From NCBI GenBank assembly GCA_022605955.1, contig JAKCOZ010000041.1, positions 590,001 to 654,000 of the forward strand: 64,000 bases of DNA, written 5' to 3'. Both the position numbers and the translations under genes were made by a program. Positions 1 to 11,065 of the stretch are shown piece by piece (position 1 is the first letter of the stretch; every line of letters starts with the position of its first letter). The notes beneath the pieces were generated by a model. That model was not told where the DNA came from and made no database searches. It saw only the letters and a program-made list of their open reading frames with translations. Source of the stretch: Rallus limicola. Taxonomy: Eukaryota > Chordata > Aves > Gruiformes > Rallidae.

Positions 1-702
1 ATGAGCTGTTGGAGAAGAGCTCAGTTGCGAAGGACCTGGGGGTCCTGGTGGATGACAGGTTGGCCATGAGCCAGCAGTGTGCCTTTGGGGCTGAGAGAGA
101 CAATGGGATCCTGGGGGGCATCAGGAGGAGTGTGGCCAGCAGGTCAAAGGAGGAGATCCTCCCCCTCTTCTCTGCCCTGGTCAGGCCCCACCTGGAGTAT
201 TGTGTCCAGTTCTGGGCTCCTTGGTATATAAAGGACAGGGATCTACTGGAGAGAGTCCAAAGAAGTGCTACGAAGATGATGAAGAGCCTGGAGCATCTCC
301 CCTGGGAGGAAAGGCTGAGTAACTTTGGACTGTTCAGACTTGAGAAGAGAAGACTAAGGGGGGGACCTAATTAAAGTCTATAATTATCTTAAGCAAGGGG
401 TGCAGGGGGAATCAGCCAGCCCCTTCTCAGTGTTTGTGGGGATAGGACAAGGGGCAATGGCTGCAACTTGGACACAGGAAGTTCTACACCAACATGTGGA
501 AAAACCTTTCCCCAGTGAGGGTGAGGGAGCCCTGGGACAGGCTGCCCAAGGGTGTGTGGAGTCTCCTTCTCTGGAGAGATTCAAGACCCTTCTGGACACC
601 TGTCTGAGTGATATGTCCTAGGGAGCTGCTTTGGCAGGGGGTTGGACCCGATGATCTCTCGAGGTCCCTTCCAACGCCTACAATTCTGTGATTCTATGAT
701 TC
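1..702 (+). mobile_element. CR1 LINE, 3' part of ORF2 plus 3' end
   Basis: The reading frame at 9-374 encodes the C-terminal part of CR1 ORF2 (motifs [31 protein letters not shown]). After a frame change near 375-400 the frame ending at 621 gives the usual CR1 C-terminus (LSDMS then stop). The element ends in the diagnostic octamer repeats ATTCTGTG/ATTCTATG at 683-702. Its 5' part lies outside the window. It is a dead, 5'-truncated or cut copy; the reverse transcriptase active site is not in the window. Confidence 0.93.
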
Positions 703-1915
703 ATACTCTTGGTTTCCCCCACCACCTGGTTTCTGCCCCAGTGGTTTTCCAGAACTCCCTTTTCCAGTGCCCCTTTTTTTCCATTTACACTGGTTTCCCA
801 GCACACCAGTTTCCCAGCACCCCTGTTTCTGGCACCTCCAGTTGCCTAGCACTCTAGGGTCTCGACACCCCAATTCCTGGATCCCCAGTTTCCTGGGACA
901 ATGATTTTCCAGGATGCCAGTTTCCTGCTCACCCAGTTTACCAGCACTTCTAGTTTCCCACGCTCCTGTTTTCCTGTGCCTCCTGATTCCCGTGCCACTA
1001 GGTTCCCAAGTCCCCATTTTCCCATTTCCCTTTTTTCCATTCAAGCCAGTTTCCCGGCACCCCCGGTTTGCATGAGCGCCTGGTTTCTTGGGCCCTGGTT
1101 TCCTGGGCTACTGGTTCCCCAGGGCACTGGTTTTCCAGGATGCCAGTTACCTGTGCCCCCATTTGCCCAACACCCCAATTTCCCAGGAGCCTGGTTTCTG
1201 TGCGCCCAGTTTCCTTGCACACCGGGGTCTCGCCATCCCAGTTTCCTGGGCCCCCATTTACCCTACAAACCAGTTTACCGGCACCCAAGTTTCCTGCACC
1301 CCCAGTTGCCTAGCACACTGGCATTTCCCCATCCCAGTTCCCTGTGCCCCCACTTTCCCAGCACACCCGTTTCCTGGCAGAACAATTACCCACGCCCATA
1401 GTTTCTCATGCCCTCTTGTTCCCGTGCCAATGGTTTCCTGCGCCCCTTGTTTTCCAGGACCACAGGTTCCCAGCACACCGGTATCTCCCCACCCCTGCAG
1501 TATTGCACGCCCCTAGTTTCCCAGCACACTGGTTTCCCAGAACCATGGCTCCTGCACCCCTAGTTTCTCAGACCCATGGGTTCCCGCACCACTGGTTTCC
1601 TGTGCCTCTGGTTTCCCAGCACCCTTGTTTCTCATGCTCCCAGTTTCCCAAGACCCAGGTTATCCACGCCCCTGGTTTCCCAGGTCACTGAATTTTCAGA
1701 ACCCCGGTTTCCCGGCACCCTGGTTTCCACGGGCTCCTGTTTTTTTGGCCACTGTTTTCCCAGGCCGCTGGTTTCCTGGGGCACTGATTTTCCAGGACAC
1801 CGGTTTCCTGAGCCCACAGTTGCCCAGTGCCCTGGTTTCCCAGCATTCCGTACATTGTGCAGGCACCCCGGGTTCCCGGCACACCTGGGTCTCCCCACCC
1901 TGGTTTCCTGTGACG
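703..1915. repeat. degenerate GTTTCCC-type minisatellite
   Basis: About 1.2 kb of short imperfect units built on 'ggtttcccagcaccc' and 'agtttcctgggcccc', roughly 22-24 bp each. Two marker units recur: 'ttttccaggatgcca' near 903, 1,131, 1,449 and 1,788, and 'gggtctcgacacccc'-like units near 858, 1,222, 1,480 and 1,888, so there is a loose higher-order order of 230-410 bp. Open frames on both strands here are by-products of the repeat and are not genes. Confidence 0.85.
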
Positions 1916-1924
1916 TATGGACAT

Positions 1925-2110
1925 GGACTCTATAACTGGAAGGTTATCAAGTAGGGATGTTTATTGCGCACAGATGCACGGGGGATCGCTCCTCCACCAG
2001 CGTGCATCCCGAGGCAGCAAACCGTCCCGTGTTCATACAATGACACAAGGAATATTGTATTGTCGCCTGGACATCTCCATCCCCTAAACCTGCCTACTCT
2101 CGCCTCACAT
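1925..2110 (-). mobile_element. possible LTR fragment (minus strand)
   Basis: Read on the minus strand this stretch has a 'gcgcaataaacatccc' block (AATAAA signal) followed by 'ataacc', as in the R/U5 part of many bird retroviral LTRs. Neither LTR end is recognisable, so this is a tentative call; an unrelated single-copy sequence is possible. Confidence 0.3.
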
Positions 2111-5100
2111 GCTAATTAACTCATCAGTCTTTCCTACTTGCGCAGATCCTTCCAAAAACTGTGGGCAAAGGTCTTCTGACCATGGGCAGTGGTCCTGGGA
2201 GTGATAGACTAACTTTGGTGGGCATCTGGCCTCCAGCCAGGCCTAAACCACCACACATACTAATCGCAGGGAACCAGGACCTCATTGCTTCCTTGCAGCC
2301 CCTCAGGATGCTGGGAGCTGTGGTACCACACTCTGCATCACACAGCCCATGTGACACTGGCCCAGGAAGAGCCCTGGGGCAGCGCAGGGGGCAGAGTGCC
2401 ACTTCTGTGGGGCTGGCTCTTCTGCTTGATAAAATACATCGAGTTTTTACTCAGCATCAGGTCCACCTACAGAGTGCATCAGTCTACCTTTCATCACAGC
2501 CTCCAATTTTCTGCTCTAACCCATCCATGAGCAGGCTTTGTCAGCAATGGGCCTCAGTGGGGCCAATTAACACTCTAATTAATACCTGAGCTGCTTCTTC
2601 TGACCTTAACTCTTGGAGAGACTGCTTCAAGCTCCTCACACTATCTGCAGTTCATGCAATCAGCACCAAATACACCACGGGGCTCATTAGAATTGAAGAA
2701 GCCTTAACAAGCTATGTGTCTTCTCATAATTTTCTTCATGGTTTCAAGGTTAATTGGAGAAGTTTCAGCACTCGGAGGGAAATGAGCACTTCATTAAAAA
2801 AAAAAAAAAAGAGGTTTTAATATTTTCAGGTTCTTTAGTTTTTCAGTTTACAGAAGTGACAGGAGCTTTCTCCAATTGATATTGAACCAGAGGATCTCCT
2901 GGTAACCAGAATAAAGTGATGATAGTGGCTGCATGCTAACAAGCTCCCAGGGAAAGTCACTGAGTGTGGAGGAATGCAGGTTCCTGGAGGTTTAGTAGAA
3001 GCTGCTAAGGGCTGTGGGTGATGAAACTGATTCAGAAAATTGACACATGCCTCCCTAAATGCTGATTGGAGCAGGAAATCAGAGGGAGCAATTCAGGATG
3101 ACAAAGTGAGAAGATACAGACGTCCTGTACCATGGAGCCCTTGGATGTGTCCTGTCACACCACAGGGCCCAGTGGTAGTCCAATGCCAGTGAAGTGGGGA
3201 GGCTTTTGGTCATCAGCAGCTGAGGTTACTTTCTGGTCACCATGAGGGTGGAAGCTTGCAGAGTGCCTACACACCCTGTCTCTTCCAACCTGGCACTGCC
3301 CAGATCACCCTCCACCTCTTCCTGTATCCTAATCCTGTCACCTAACCTGGAGCTCTCATCTCACACCCTACTCTAATGCCATAGTTGAAACCCTCACCAG
3401 ATGCCCGAGGCTTAACCACCCCCTAATGCTGAAGCTACCCTCCCCACACCTTCAACCCTTCTCCACAATGTGACTAATGATTCCTAAAGAGCTGTGGGGG
3501 TGTCACAGTTGCCATTTGATGAAAGCCACTCTCATGGAGAAAGGGATCTTGGAAACTTGTCTCCACCCCCAGAAATTCCCATGGGAGCTGGGACAGAAGT
3601 CCACACCTCTTTTGTGCCCACCAGAAGTGGGGCAAGAGGAATCCCAACTCCAGTGGCTTTGTGGCAGTCATAGGACAGAGCTGCATCCCCTTTCATCCCT
3701 AGAGCTGTAAAGCAGGGATGAAGTGCCTGGAGTGATTCAACCACCTTCCTTACCATGGGGAAAAGACTCCCCTTTCCTTTCACTTCCTGGGGGTCTTGCC
3801 CCATGTGAGACAAGGAAAGGAGATTCTGCTGCCCAGCTCTGGTTTGATCAGGAGAAAAGACTTTGCTGGACAGGAGGATTTCTCCCCAGCTGAGGGAAGG
3901 AATGTCAGGGAGGGCTTTAGTGTCTTTCCAAGTGTCTTCTCTGGACCTCCAGGGACACCTCAAAGGAGCCCAGAAGGGATGGAGTATGTGATGTCTTCAC
4001 CTGCTCCTCTGCTGTGAGCTGGGCTGGGCTCCTGGGACAGTGGGAGCTCATGAAACATTACAAAGCTGCAGAGAGACAGCTCTGGGCAGGAGCAGCTGCT
4101 CTGCCAAGCACACAGGGCTGGGGACACTGCCTGCAGGCACCCAGGGCAGACCTGTGAGGCTGAGAGAGCTGATGGATGCTGAGAGCTCACTGCAGGAGAA
4201 ATCTCCACAGCCTCTCCCTGGTATGTCTGTGGGTGCAGGGCAATGCAGGTTCTGTTCCTGGAGGGATCTCCTGAAGCTGGGACATGGGGCAGTGTGTGGG
4301 GTCTGTCAGGAGGACAGGTTCTCTCTAGGACCAGAGAGTGCTGCCTGGAAGGGATGCCCTTCTGCCCCATCAGAGGGACAGGGCAGGACAGCTGTCTGCT
4401 CCTGGGCATGGCTGCAGAGGTGTGAAGCAGTGTGTGCAGCCAGGGGTGCCCAGGGCTGTCACTGCGAGGAGGGTTCCTGTTCCCCAAGGACTGTGTACTG
4501 GGTCAGGGACTCTGCTGCTGCTGCCAGGGTCAGCACTCAGCCTGGCTCATGGGCTTCCACCAGCAACTCTGGAGAAAGAAGCTGAGGGTGGAAAGTGTGA
4601 CCCATGGAAGGACAGCACCAGCTGATCACTGGAAACTTTCCAGGCAATTTGCAAGAACACCAAGGATGCTTTTTCTAGTCCAGGGAATAAAACTTTGAAT
4701 TTTCTGGTCTTTGTTGTCAGAGCATCTCCTGAGCCCTGCACACACAGAGGTTCCCTGGGCAGTGCCCTGATGCCAGGAGGGGTCTGCAGAGCAGAGCTGA
4801 GCACAGGGCAGGTGGGATGAGGTCTGTGAGCACAGAGCAGGAGGTGACATGGGCAAAGAGCAGCAGCTGCAGGGACAGCTCCAGGCAGCAGAGACCTTGG
4901 CAGGGAGGGAGCAGGAGCTGCTCCCAGCAATGCCCTGGCAGTGGGGATTTGGTACCTCCCTGACATCCCCCACAGTGCTGACACTTTCTACAGTGACCCC
5001 CTGATTTCTGCCTCCCAGCACAGACTCTGAGCCCTGAGTTCTGGGATTTCAGGAAGACTCTTCTCCTTGACAGCTCAGAGCCAAATCATGAGAAACCCCT

Positions 5101-5528
5101 GCGTGCCTGTCTGTCTGTCCCTGTCCCTCAGCCTTGGCTGCTGCATTTCTTGCTCTTTCCCCTCCCCTCCTGTCCTTGCTGCATCTGTCCAACCTGGGGG
5201 TCTAGGCAGGTCCTCTGGTGCCCACACTGCAGGACCCCCATCTTAGGAATTCTGAGGGGCTCCTGCTGGGCTGCAGGCTGCCTTCCACAATGGCTATCCA
5301 CAGGGGATTCAGTCTAAGGTCACACCATCCTTCTATTGACTGACTGCTGCCAGGCAGGACTGAGCTCTGGAGAGCCACAGCTGACCCTGCTCCCAGCAGT
5401 GGCACGCTCAAGCCAGCACACAGCAGACCTCCCAAAAGGGACCTGACAAAAGTCCTCCTGGATACTGAGAGGCAATATGAATTGGAAGATTTTTTCCAGA
5501 AATAAGAGTTCCCTTAATTCTCACTGCG
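2111..5528. other. no recognised gene; 5' flank of the olfactory receptor
   Basis: I see no protein family here; the longest open frames (for example 4,040-4,585) have no recognisable domain. There is an A-run at about 2,797-2,810. The last part probably contains the upstream non-coding exon and intron of the receptor gene, but I cannot place the transcription start. Confidence 0.5.
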
Positions 5529-5548
5529 CCTTTTCCTCCTTGGACAGG
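5529..5548 (+). promoter_or_regulatory. candidate splice acceptor before the receptor coding exon
   Basis: A pyrimidine tract 'cttttcctccttgg' followed by ACAG lies 23 bases before the receptor start codon. Vertebrate olfactory receptors usually have one coding exon preceded by a spliced non-coding leader, which fits. Not shown by transcript data. Confidence 0.4.
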
Positions 5549-5570
5549 TCTCCTCACTTGACAGCAGCAG

Positions 5571-6497
5571 ATGTCCAACAGCAGCAGCTCCATCAGCCAG
5601 TTCCTCCTCCTGGCCTTTGCAGACACACGGCAGCTGCAGCTCCTGCACTTCTGCCTCTTCCTGGGCATCTACCTGGCTGCTCTGCTGGGCAACGGCCTCA
5701 TCATCCTCACCATAGCCTGTGACCAGCGCCTCCACACCCCCATGTACTTCTTCCTCCTCAACCTCTCTGTCACTGACCTTGGCTGCATCTCCACCACTGT
5801 TCCCAAATCCATGGCCAATTCCCTGTGGGACACCAGGGTCATTTCCTACACAGGGTGTGTGGCTCAACTCTTTTTCTTTCTATTTTTGCTCTCCACAGAG
5901 TTCTGTCTTCTCACTGTCATGGCCTATGACCGCTACGTTGCCATCTGCCACCCCCTGCACTACGGGACCCTCCTGGGCAGCAGAGCTTGTGTCCACATGG
6001 CAGCAGCTGCCTGGGCCAGTGGGTTTCTCAATTCTCTGCTGCACACAGCCAATACATTTTCCCTGCCCCTCTGCCATGGCAATGCTGTTGACCAGTTCTT
6101 CTGTGAAATCCCCCCGATCCTCAAGCTCTCCTGCTCACATGCCTACCTCAGGGAAATTGGAGTCATTTTGCTCAATGTCTTTTTAGATTTTGTGTGTTTT
6201 GTGTTCCTTGTGGTGTCCTATGTGCAGATCTTCAGGGCTGTGCTGAGAATCCCCTCGCAGCAGGGACGGCACAAAGCCTTTTCCACCTGCCTCCCTCACC
6301 TGGCTGTGGTCTCCCTCTTTCTCAGTACTGGCATGTTTGCCTACCTGAAGCCCCCCTCCACCTCCTCCCTATTTCTGGACCTGGCAGTGTCATTTCTTTA
6401 CTCAGTGTTTCCACCAGCAGTGAACCCCCTCATCTACAGCATGAGGAACCAGGAGCTCAAGGATGCCCTGTGGAAACTGTTGACGGGACATTTCTAA
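5571..6497 (+). CDS. intact olfactory receptor, OR14-like (class II, gamma-c type)
   Basis: A 308-residue, seven-transmembrane odorant receptor that would sit in the cilia of olfactory neurons and signal through G-olf and cAMP. Visible family marks: N-glycosylation site NSS at residues 3-5; LLGNGLI in TM1 (38-44); PMYFFLLNLSVTDL (57-70); the TM3-loop motif MAYDRYVAICHPLHY (117-131); Cys96 with the second-loop cysteines 168, 178 and 188; KAFSTCLPHL (235-244) before TM6; and NPLIYSMRN (285-293) in TM7. Length and motifs are complete and there is no stop or frameshift. The start at 5,571 is the first ATG, in the usual place before the glycosylation site. The OR14-type assignment rests on overall resemblance to the large bird-specific group; the orthologue cannot be named from sequence alone. 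No second receptor is visible in the window. Confidence 0.93.
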   Translation: MSNSSSSISQFLLLAFADTRQLQLLHFCLFLGIYLAALLGNGLIILTIACDQRLHTPMYFFLLNLSVTDLGCISTTVPKSMANSLWDTRVISYTGCVAQLFFFLFLLSTEFCLLTVMAYDRYVAICHPLHYGTLLGSRACVHMAAAAWASGFLNSLLHTANTFSLPLCHGNAVDQFFCEIPPILKLSCSHAYLREIGVILLNVFLDFVCFVFLVVSYVQIFRAVLRIPSQQGRHKAFSTCLPHLAVVSLFLSTGMFAYLKPPSTSSLFLDLAVSFLYSVFPPAVNPLIYSMRNQELKDALWKLLTGHF

Positions 6498-6502
6498 GCA
6501 GA

Positions 6503-6508
6503 AATAAA
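6503..6508 (+). terminator. AATAAA polyadenylation signal of the receptor gene
   Basis: AATAAA starts six bases after the receptor stop codon. A 3' UTR this short is plausible for an olfactory receptor, but the real cleavage site could lie further on. Confidence 0.4.
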
Positions 6509-7110
6509 GAGCTCATCTTCTTCTGCATATTGTTTCCCATGTATCTTGTTTGTTTGGGTTTTTTTTTCTTTGGGTTGGAAAACATCCCATCTTTCAGAAG
6601 TTTGTTGAACTGTTCTGTCAGAAGGTCAGTGTGTTGATCAGTGTCCTTTCTCTGTATCTGATCCAAACTGCTCTGGGAGAGAATCTCCTCTGGAAGCTGA
6701 CCCCCTTCACACGCTGCTTGGCCGTAGCAGGCAGCTGAGGAGAGAGATGTCATGGGTATTAAACTGTCTCATGTGGAACTGCTGTTTGTTGTCAGAGAAA
6801 TCTGTCCCTGCCTGTGAGCACAGGTGATGGGACGAAAAGGGTTGCAAAACCCAGGAGGCCAGTGAGGAAACTCCCTGCTGGGGGGCACGGTGTGTGGGAT
6901 GCATAGGGTGTTCTGAGGGGGCATACGGGAAGATATTTTGGGGAAAGCAGGGGTTTTCTGGGCATCATAGAGTGGGTTTGGGGGGATGCCAGGGGTCTTG
7001 GGGGAGTTAAGGATGTGCTGTGGGAGGGTTCGTGTGTGCTCTAGTGGGTATGGAGGCAGTGCATGAAGTACTGGAGTGGTATGGGGGGGAGATTTTAGGG
7101 GGAAGGGGTT
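6509..7110. other. no gene seen; G-rich degenerate stretch
   Basis: The 3' flank of the receptor. From about 6,900 to 7,110 the sequence is G-rich with loosely repeated 'tgggggg' blocks. No coding, RNA or element signal was recognised. Confidence 0.5.
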
Positions 7111-7653
7111 ATTTTTGGGATATCATCTGATAGAGGACCACATTTTGTGGCCACAGCGGTGCAGAACTTGTGCAAATTCCTAGGAATGCCCTGGGATTTG
7201 CATGCCTCCTGAAGACCACAATCTGGTGTACAAGAGGAAAAGCTGAATCAAATTAGCAAATCTGTCAAGAAGCCAAATTGAAAGGGCCTCAGGCACTTCC
7301 ACTGGCATGGTTATGAATAAGAGTGAAAGCCCAAAGGGAAATGTCAGTGAGTCCTGATGGGATAATGTATGGAAAGAAAAAGATGTGTATATTTATTTAC
7401 TTTCTCTTAACACTCTAGCCAGACTCCACAAAGTGTAGTGGTGTAGAATCAACTCCTGACACTGGAGAATCTGGTACACAATTTTCAACCTGGAGATTAT
7501 GTCTATATAGAGAACTGGGATGAAAAACCTCTACAAAGCAAGTGGTACAGACCCTACCAGGTGTTGCTAAGTACCTTTACTGAAATCAAGATTGCTGAAT
7601 CAGATGCTTGGATCTACTACACCGGAGTGAAGAAGATGACACCCTTCAGTTAA
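7111..7653 (+). pseudogene. decayed class I (gamma-type) retroviral integrase
   Basis: The stretch carries the SDRGPHF motif with the second catalytic Asp of integrase (about 7,126-7,146), a central part resembling the ALPLA region (about 7,290-7,310), and the C-terminal part with FQPGDYVYI and KWYRPYQVLL (7,483-7,570). It ends at a TAA at 7,651-7,653. It is broken: TAG at 7,254-7,256, TGA at 7,314-7,316, and a change of frame between about 7,320 and 7,447. No protease, RT or LTR is attached. It is an old orphan pol piece of a different class from the retrovirus at 11-17.6 kb. Confidence 0.8.
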
Positions 7654-8290
7654 TCCCCTTACCTCATAATCTATCGAGCACTCAATCTCCTTACCTCACA
7701 ATCTATCTAGCAGTAATTCCCATTACCTCACAAACCCTTTACCTCACAATCCCCTTAGCTCACAATCCCATTACCTCACAATCTATTTATCTATCAATCT
7801 CCTTACCTCATTATCTATCAGCAAATCGCCTTACCTCCAAATCTATCAGTATATCAATTTACGTCACAATCCCTTACCTCACAATCCATCATCCAATCTC
7901 CTAACATCACAATCTATCAGTCTGTCCCCTAACATTACAATTTGGCTTCACAATCTACATGCCTCACAATCAACTTACCTCACAATCCACCAGTCAATCT
8001 CCTTACCTCATCATCTATCCATCAATCAATCCCCTTGCCTCTTATCTATCAATCTCCTTACCTCATAATCTATCCATCAGTTAATCCATTTTCCTCACAA
8101 TCTCCTTGCTTCACAATCTCCTTGACCACAATTCCCTTACCTCAAAATTCCCTTACCTCACAAGCTATATATCAATCTCCTTACCTCACAATTTATCAGT
8201 CTATCTCCTTGCTTCACAATCTCCTAGCCTCAAAATCTATGGATCTCCTGACTTCACAATGAATCACTCAATCTCCTTACTTTACAATGT
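7654..8290. repeat. minisatellite of 'ccttacctcacaatctatca' type
   Basis: About 640 bp of degenerate units of roughly 15-24 bp built from 'ccttacctcacaatc' with 'tatcaatct' spacers. It begins right at the integrase stop codon and ends at a CR1. Frames encoding PYLTI-type repeats (7,608-7,904 and 7,942-8,262) are products of the repeat. Confidence 0.85.
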
Positions 8291-8475
8291 ATCACAGAAT
8301 CAACGAATCACGAGTTTGGAAAATACCTTTAAGATCAAGTCCAGCCAATCCCATCCTAAGCTATACCATATCCCTAAGTACCTCATCTACCCCTTTTTTA
8401 AACACATCCAGGGAAGGTGTCTCAGCCCCCTTCCTGGGCAGCCTGTTCCAGGTTCTGACAACACAGACCTCAATG
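8291..8475 (-). mobile_element. CR1 3' end, outer element of a nested pair
   Basis: Minus-strand CR1 tail beginning at its 3' octamer ('atcacagaatcaacgaatc') and including the common 'cttcctgggcagcctgttcc' part. It stops at CTCAATG (8,469-8,475), which matches CTCAGTG (9,990-9,996) across the next CR1. It is therefore probably the separated 3' part of the element that resumes at 9,990. Confidence 0.75.
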
Positions 8476-9989
8476 AGATCATAGAATCAAAGAATTGTAG
8501 GGGTTGGAAGGGACCTCCAGAGATCATCGGGTCCAACCCCCCTGCCAAAGCAGCTCCCTAGGACATATCACTCAGATAGGTGTCCAGACGGGTCTTGAAT
8601 CTCTCCAGAGAAGGAGACTCCACGCCCCCCTGGGCAGCCTGTCCCAGGGCTCCCTCACCCTCACTGGGGAAAAGTTCCTCCCCATGTTGGTGCAGAACTT
8701 CCTGTGCTCCAACTTCCCGCCATTGCCCCTTGTCCTGTCCCCACAGAAACTTAGAAGGGGCTGGCCATTTCCCCCTGCATCCCATGCTTAAGATAATTAT
8801 AAACATTAATTAGGTCCCCCCTTAGTCTTCTCTTCTCAAGGCTGAACAATCCCAAATTACTCAGCCTTTCCTCACAGGGCAGATGCTCCAGGCCCTTCAT
8901 CATCTTCGTAGCCCTTCTCTGGACTCTCTCCAGTAGATCCCTGTCCTTTTTATACCAGGGAGCCCAGAACTGGACACAATGCTCCAGGTGCGGCCTGACC
9001 AGGGCAGAGTAGAGGGGGAGGATCCCCTCCTGTGACCTGCTGGCCACACTCCTCCTGATACACCCCAGGATCCCCTTGTCTCTCTCAGCCCCCAGTGCAC
9101 ACTGCTGGCTCATGGCCACCCTGTCATCCACCAGGACCCCCAGGTCCTTCTCCTCTGAGCTCTTCTCCAGCAGGTCACCCCCAGCCTGTACTGATACAAA
9201 TGGTTGTTCCTTCCCAGGTGCAAGACTTTACACTTGCTTTTGTTGAACCTCATCTGGTCTCTCCCTGCCCAGCTCTCCAGCCTCTCCAGGTCTCTCTGGG
9301 TAGCAACGCAGTGTCCTGTGTGTCAGCCACTCCTCCCAGCTCTGGATCATCAACACTTGCTGAGGGTGGATGCTGTTCCCTCATCAAGGTCATCAATGAA
9401 GATATTAAACAGACTGGACCCAACACCAAGCCCTAGGGAACCCCGCTGGTCACAGGCCTCCAGTCAGATTCTGCTCCACGAATCACGACCCTCTGGGCTT
9501 GGTCTGACAGCCAATTCTCAACCCACCTCCCTGTCCACTCATCTATCCCATGCTCTCTCTGCTTTGCTATCAGGATGTCATGGGAGACAGAATCAAAAGC
9601 CTTGCTGAAGTCAAGGCAGATGACATCCACTGCTCTCCCTCCATCTACCCAGCCTGTCATGAGATCGTAGAAGGCGATGAGATTGGTTGAGCACGATTTC
9701 CCCTTGGTGAGTCCATGCTGACTGCTCCTCATGACCTTCTTCTCTTCCAATTGCCTGGAGATGGCATCCAGAACAAGCTGCTCTGTTACCTTTCCAGGGA
9801 CAGAGGTGAGTCTGACTGGCCTATAGTTACTAGGTTCCTCCTTCTTGTCCTTTTTAAAGATTGGAGTGACATTGGCTATCCTGCAGTCCTCAGGCACTTC
9901 TCCTGTTCTCCAGGACCTGTTGAAGATGATAGAGAGTGGCTCAGCAATCACCTCCTCCAGCTTCCTCAGCACACGTGGATGTATCTCCC
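8476..9989 (-). mobile_element. CR1 LINE with reverse transcriptase remnants, inserted in an older CR1
   Basis: On the minus strand the frame 9,433-9,972 encodes the RT fingers and palm of CR1 ORF2 (VTPIFKKDKK, NYRPVRLTSVPGK, QHGLTKGKSC, LDFSKAFDSVSHD). The frame 8,751-9,131 encodes the later C-terminal part. The 9,132-9,432 stretch between them is broken by stops and frame changes. The 3' end with octamer repeats is at about 8,478. The element is about 1.5 kb, 5'-truncated and inactive, with probable 7-bp target duplications (CTCAATG/CTCAGTG) on either side. Confidence 0.88.
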
Positions 9990-10560
9990 CTCAGTGTCCT
10001 TTTCTCCAGGCTGAACAAACCAAGGGACTTCAGCCTCTCCTCCTAAGACTTCCCCTCCAGACTCTTCACCATCCTCATTGTCCTCCTCTGGACACTTCCC
10101 AATATTTTCATGCCCCACTTGCACTGTGGCCCCCAAAACTGCACCCAGCACTTAAGGTGAGGCTGCAGCAGTGCAGTGGAGAGTGGGAACATCCCCTCCC
10201 TGGACCGGCTGGCAGTGCCAGGCTTGATGCACCCCAGGATACAGTTGTCCCTCCTGGCTGCCTGGGCACACCGCTGGCTCGTGTTTAACTTGCTGCCGAC
10301 CAAGACCCCCAAATCCCTCCAGTGCCTGAGCCCCCAGTCTGTATGTGCAGCCAGGGCTGCCCCTTCCCAGGCGCAGGGTCTGGTGCTGCCCTTGTTAAAC
10401 TTCATGGTGTTGGGGACTGCCCAGCTCTGGGATCTGTCCAGGTCTCTGCAAGGCTTCTCCACCCTCAGCAGGCAACAGCTCCTCACAATTTGGGGTCATA
10501 TGCAAATTCCCTGAAGACACCCTCTAGCCCAGTTGTCTGGTCGCTTATGAAACATGAAAA
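9990..10560 (-). mobile_element. CR1 ORF2 C-terminal fragment, outer element of the nested pair
   Basis: The minus frame 10,043-10,486 reads CR1 ORF2 C-terminal motifs (RDLGVLVGSKLN, QRCAQAARRDN, FWGPQCKWG) of a different CR1 subfamily from the inserted copy. The 3' tail is missing here and probably lies at 8,291-8,475. Truncated at the 5' end near 10,560. Confidence 0.75.
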
Positions 10561-11050
10561 AGAATCAGAGAATCACCAGGTTGGAAAAGACCTTTAAGAT
10601 CATCAAGTGCAACTGTTCCTGTCCTGTGCTAAACAGTATCTCTAAGTACCTCATCTTCCCTTTTCTTTAAACACACCCAGGGTCGGGGGCTCAACCCCCT
10701 CCCTGGGCAGCCTGTTCCAGGCCCTGACAACTCTGCCAGTTAAAAATTTTTCCTAACATTGTAACTGACCCTGCCCTGGCACAGCTTGAGCCCATTGCCC
10801 CTTGTCTCATCTCCTGTCCCCTGGCTGAAGAGACCAGCGCCCACCTCTCTGCACTCTCCTTTCAGATCATTGTAGGCAGTGATTAGGTCTCCCCTCAGCT
10901 TCCTCTTCTCCAGGCTGAACACCCCCAGCTCCCTCAGCCGCTCCTCAGAGGATTTGCCCTCCAGCCCCTTCCCCAGCCTGTCCCAGGGCTCCCTCACCCT
11001 CACTGGGGAAAAGTTCCTCCCCATGTTGGTGCAGAACTTCCTGTGCTCCA
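10561..11050 (-). mobile_element. CR1 3' fragment(s) abutting the retrovirus
   Basis: A minus-strand CR1 tail starting with 'agaatcagagaatcacc' and running to about 10,970. It is followed by a piece (about 10,975-11,050) matching another part of the CR1 3' region, also seen at about 8,635-8,715, so the block is chimeric. Its end at about 11,050 is the exact point where the retroviral env sequence stops. Confidence 0.75.
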
Positions 11051-11065
11051 AATTTATCAAACGTT

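Noticed and set aside
7608..8262. PYLTI/LPHNL repeat frames that look like short secreted proteins
   Set aside because: Products of the 'ccttacctcacaatc' minisatellite.
7654..8290. Possible CRISPR-like array
   Set aside because: Units vary in length and sequence with no constant repeat and unique spacer pattern; this is a vertebrate minisatellite.
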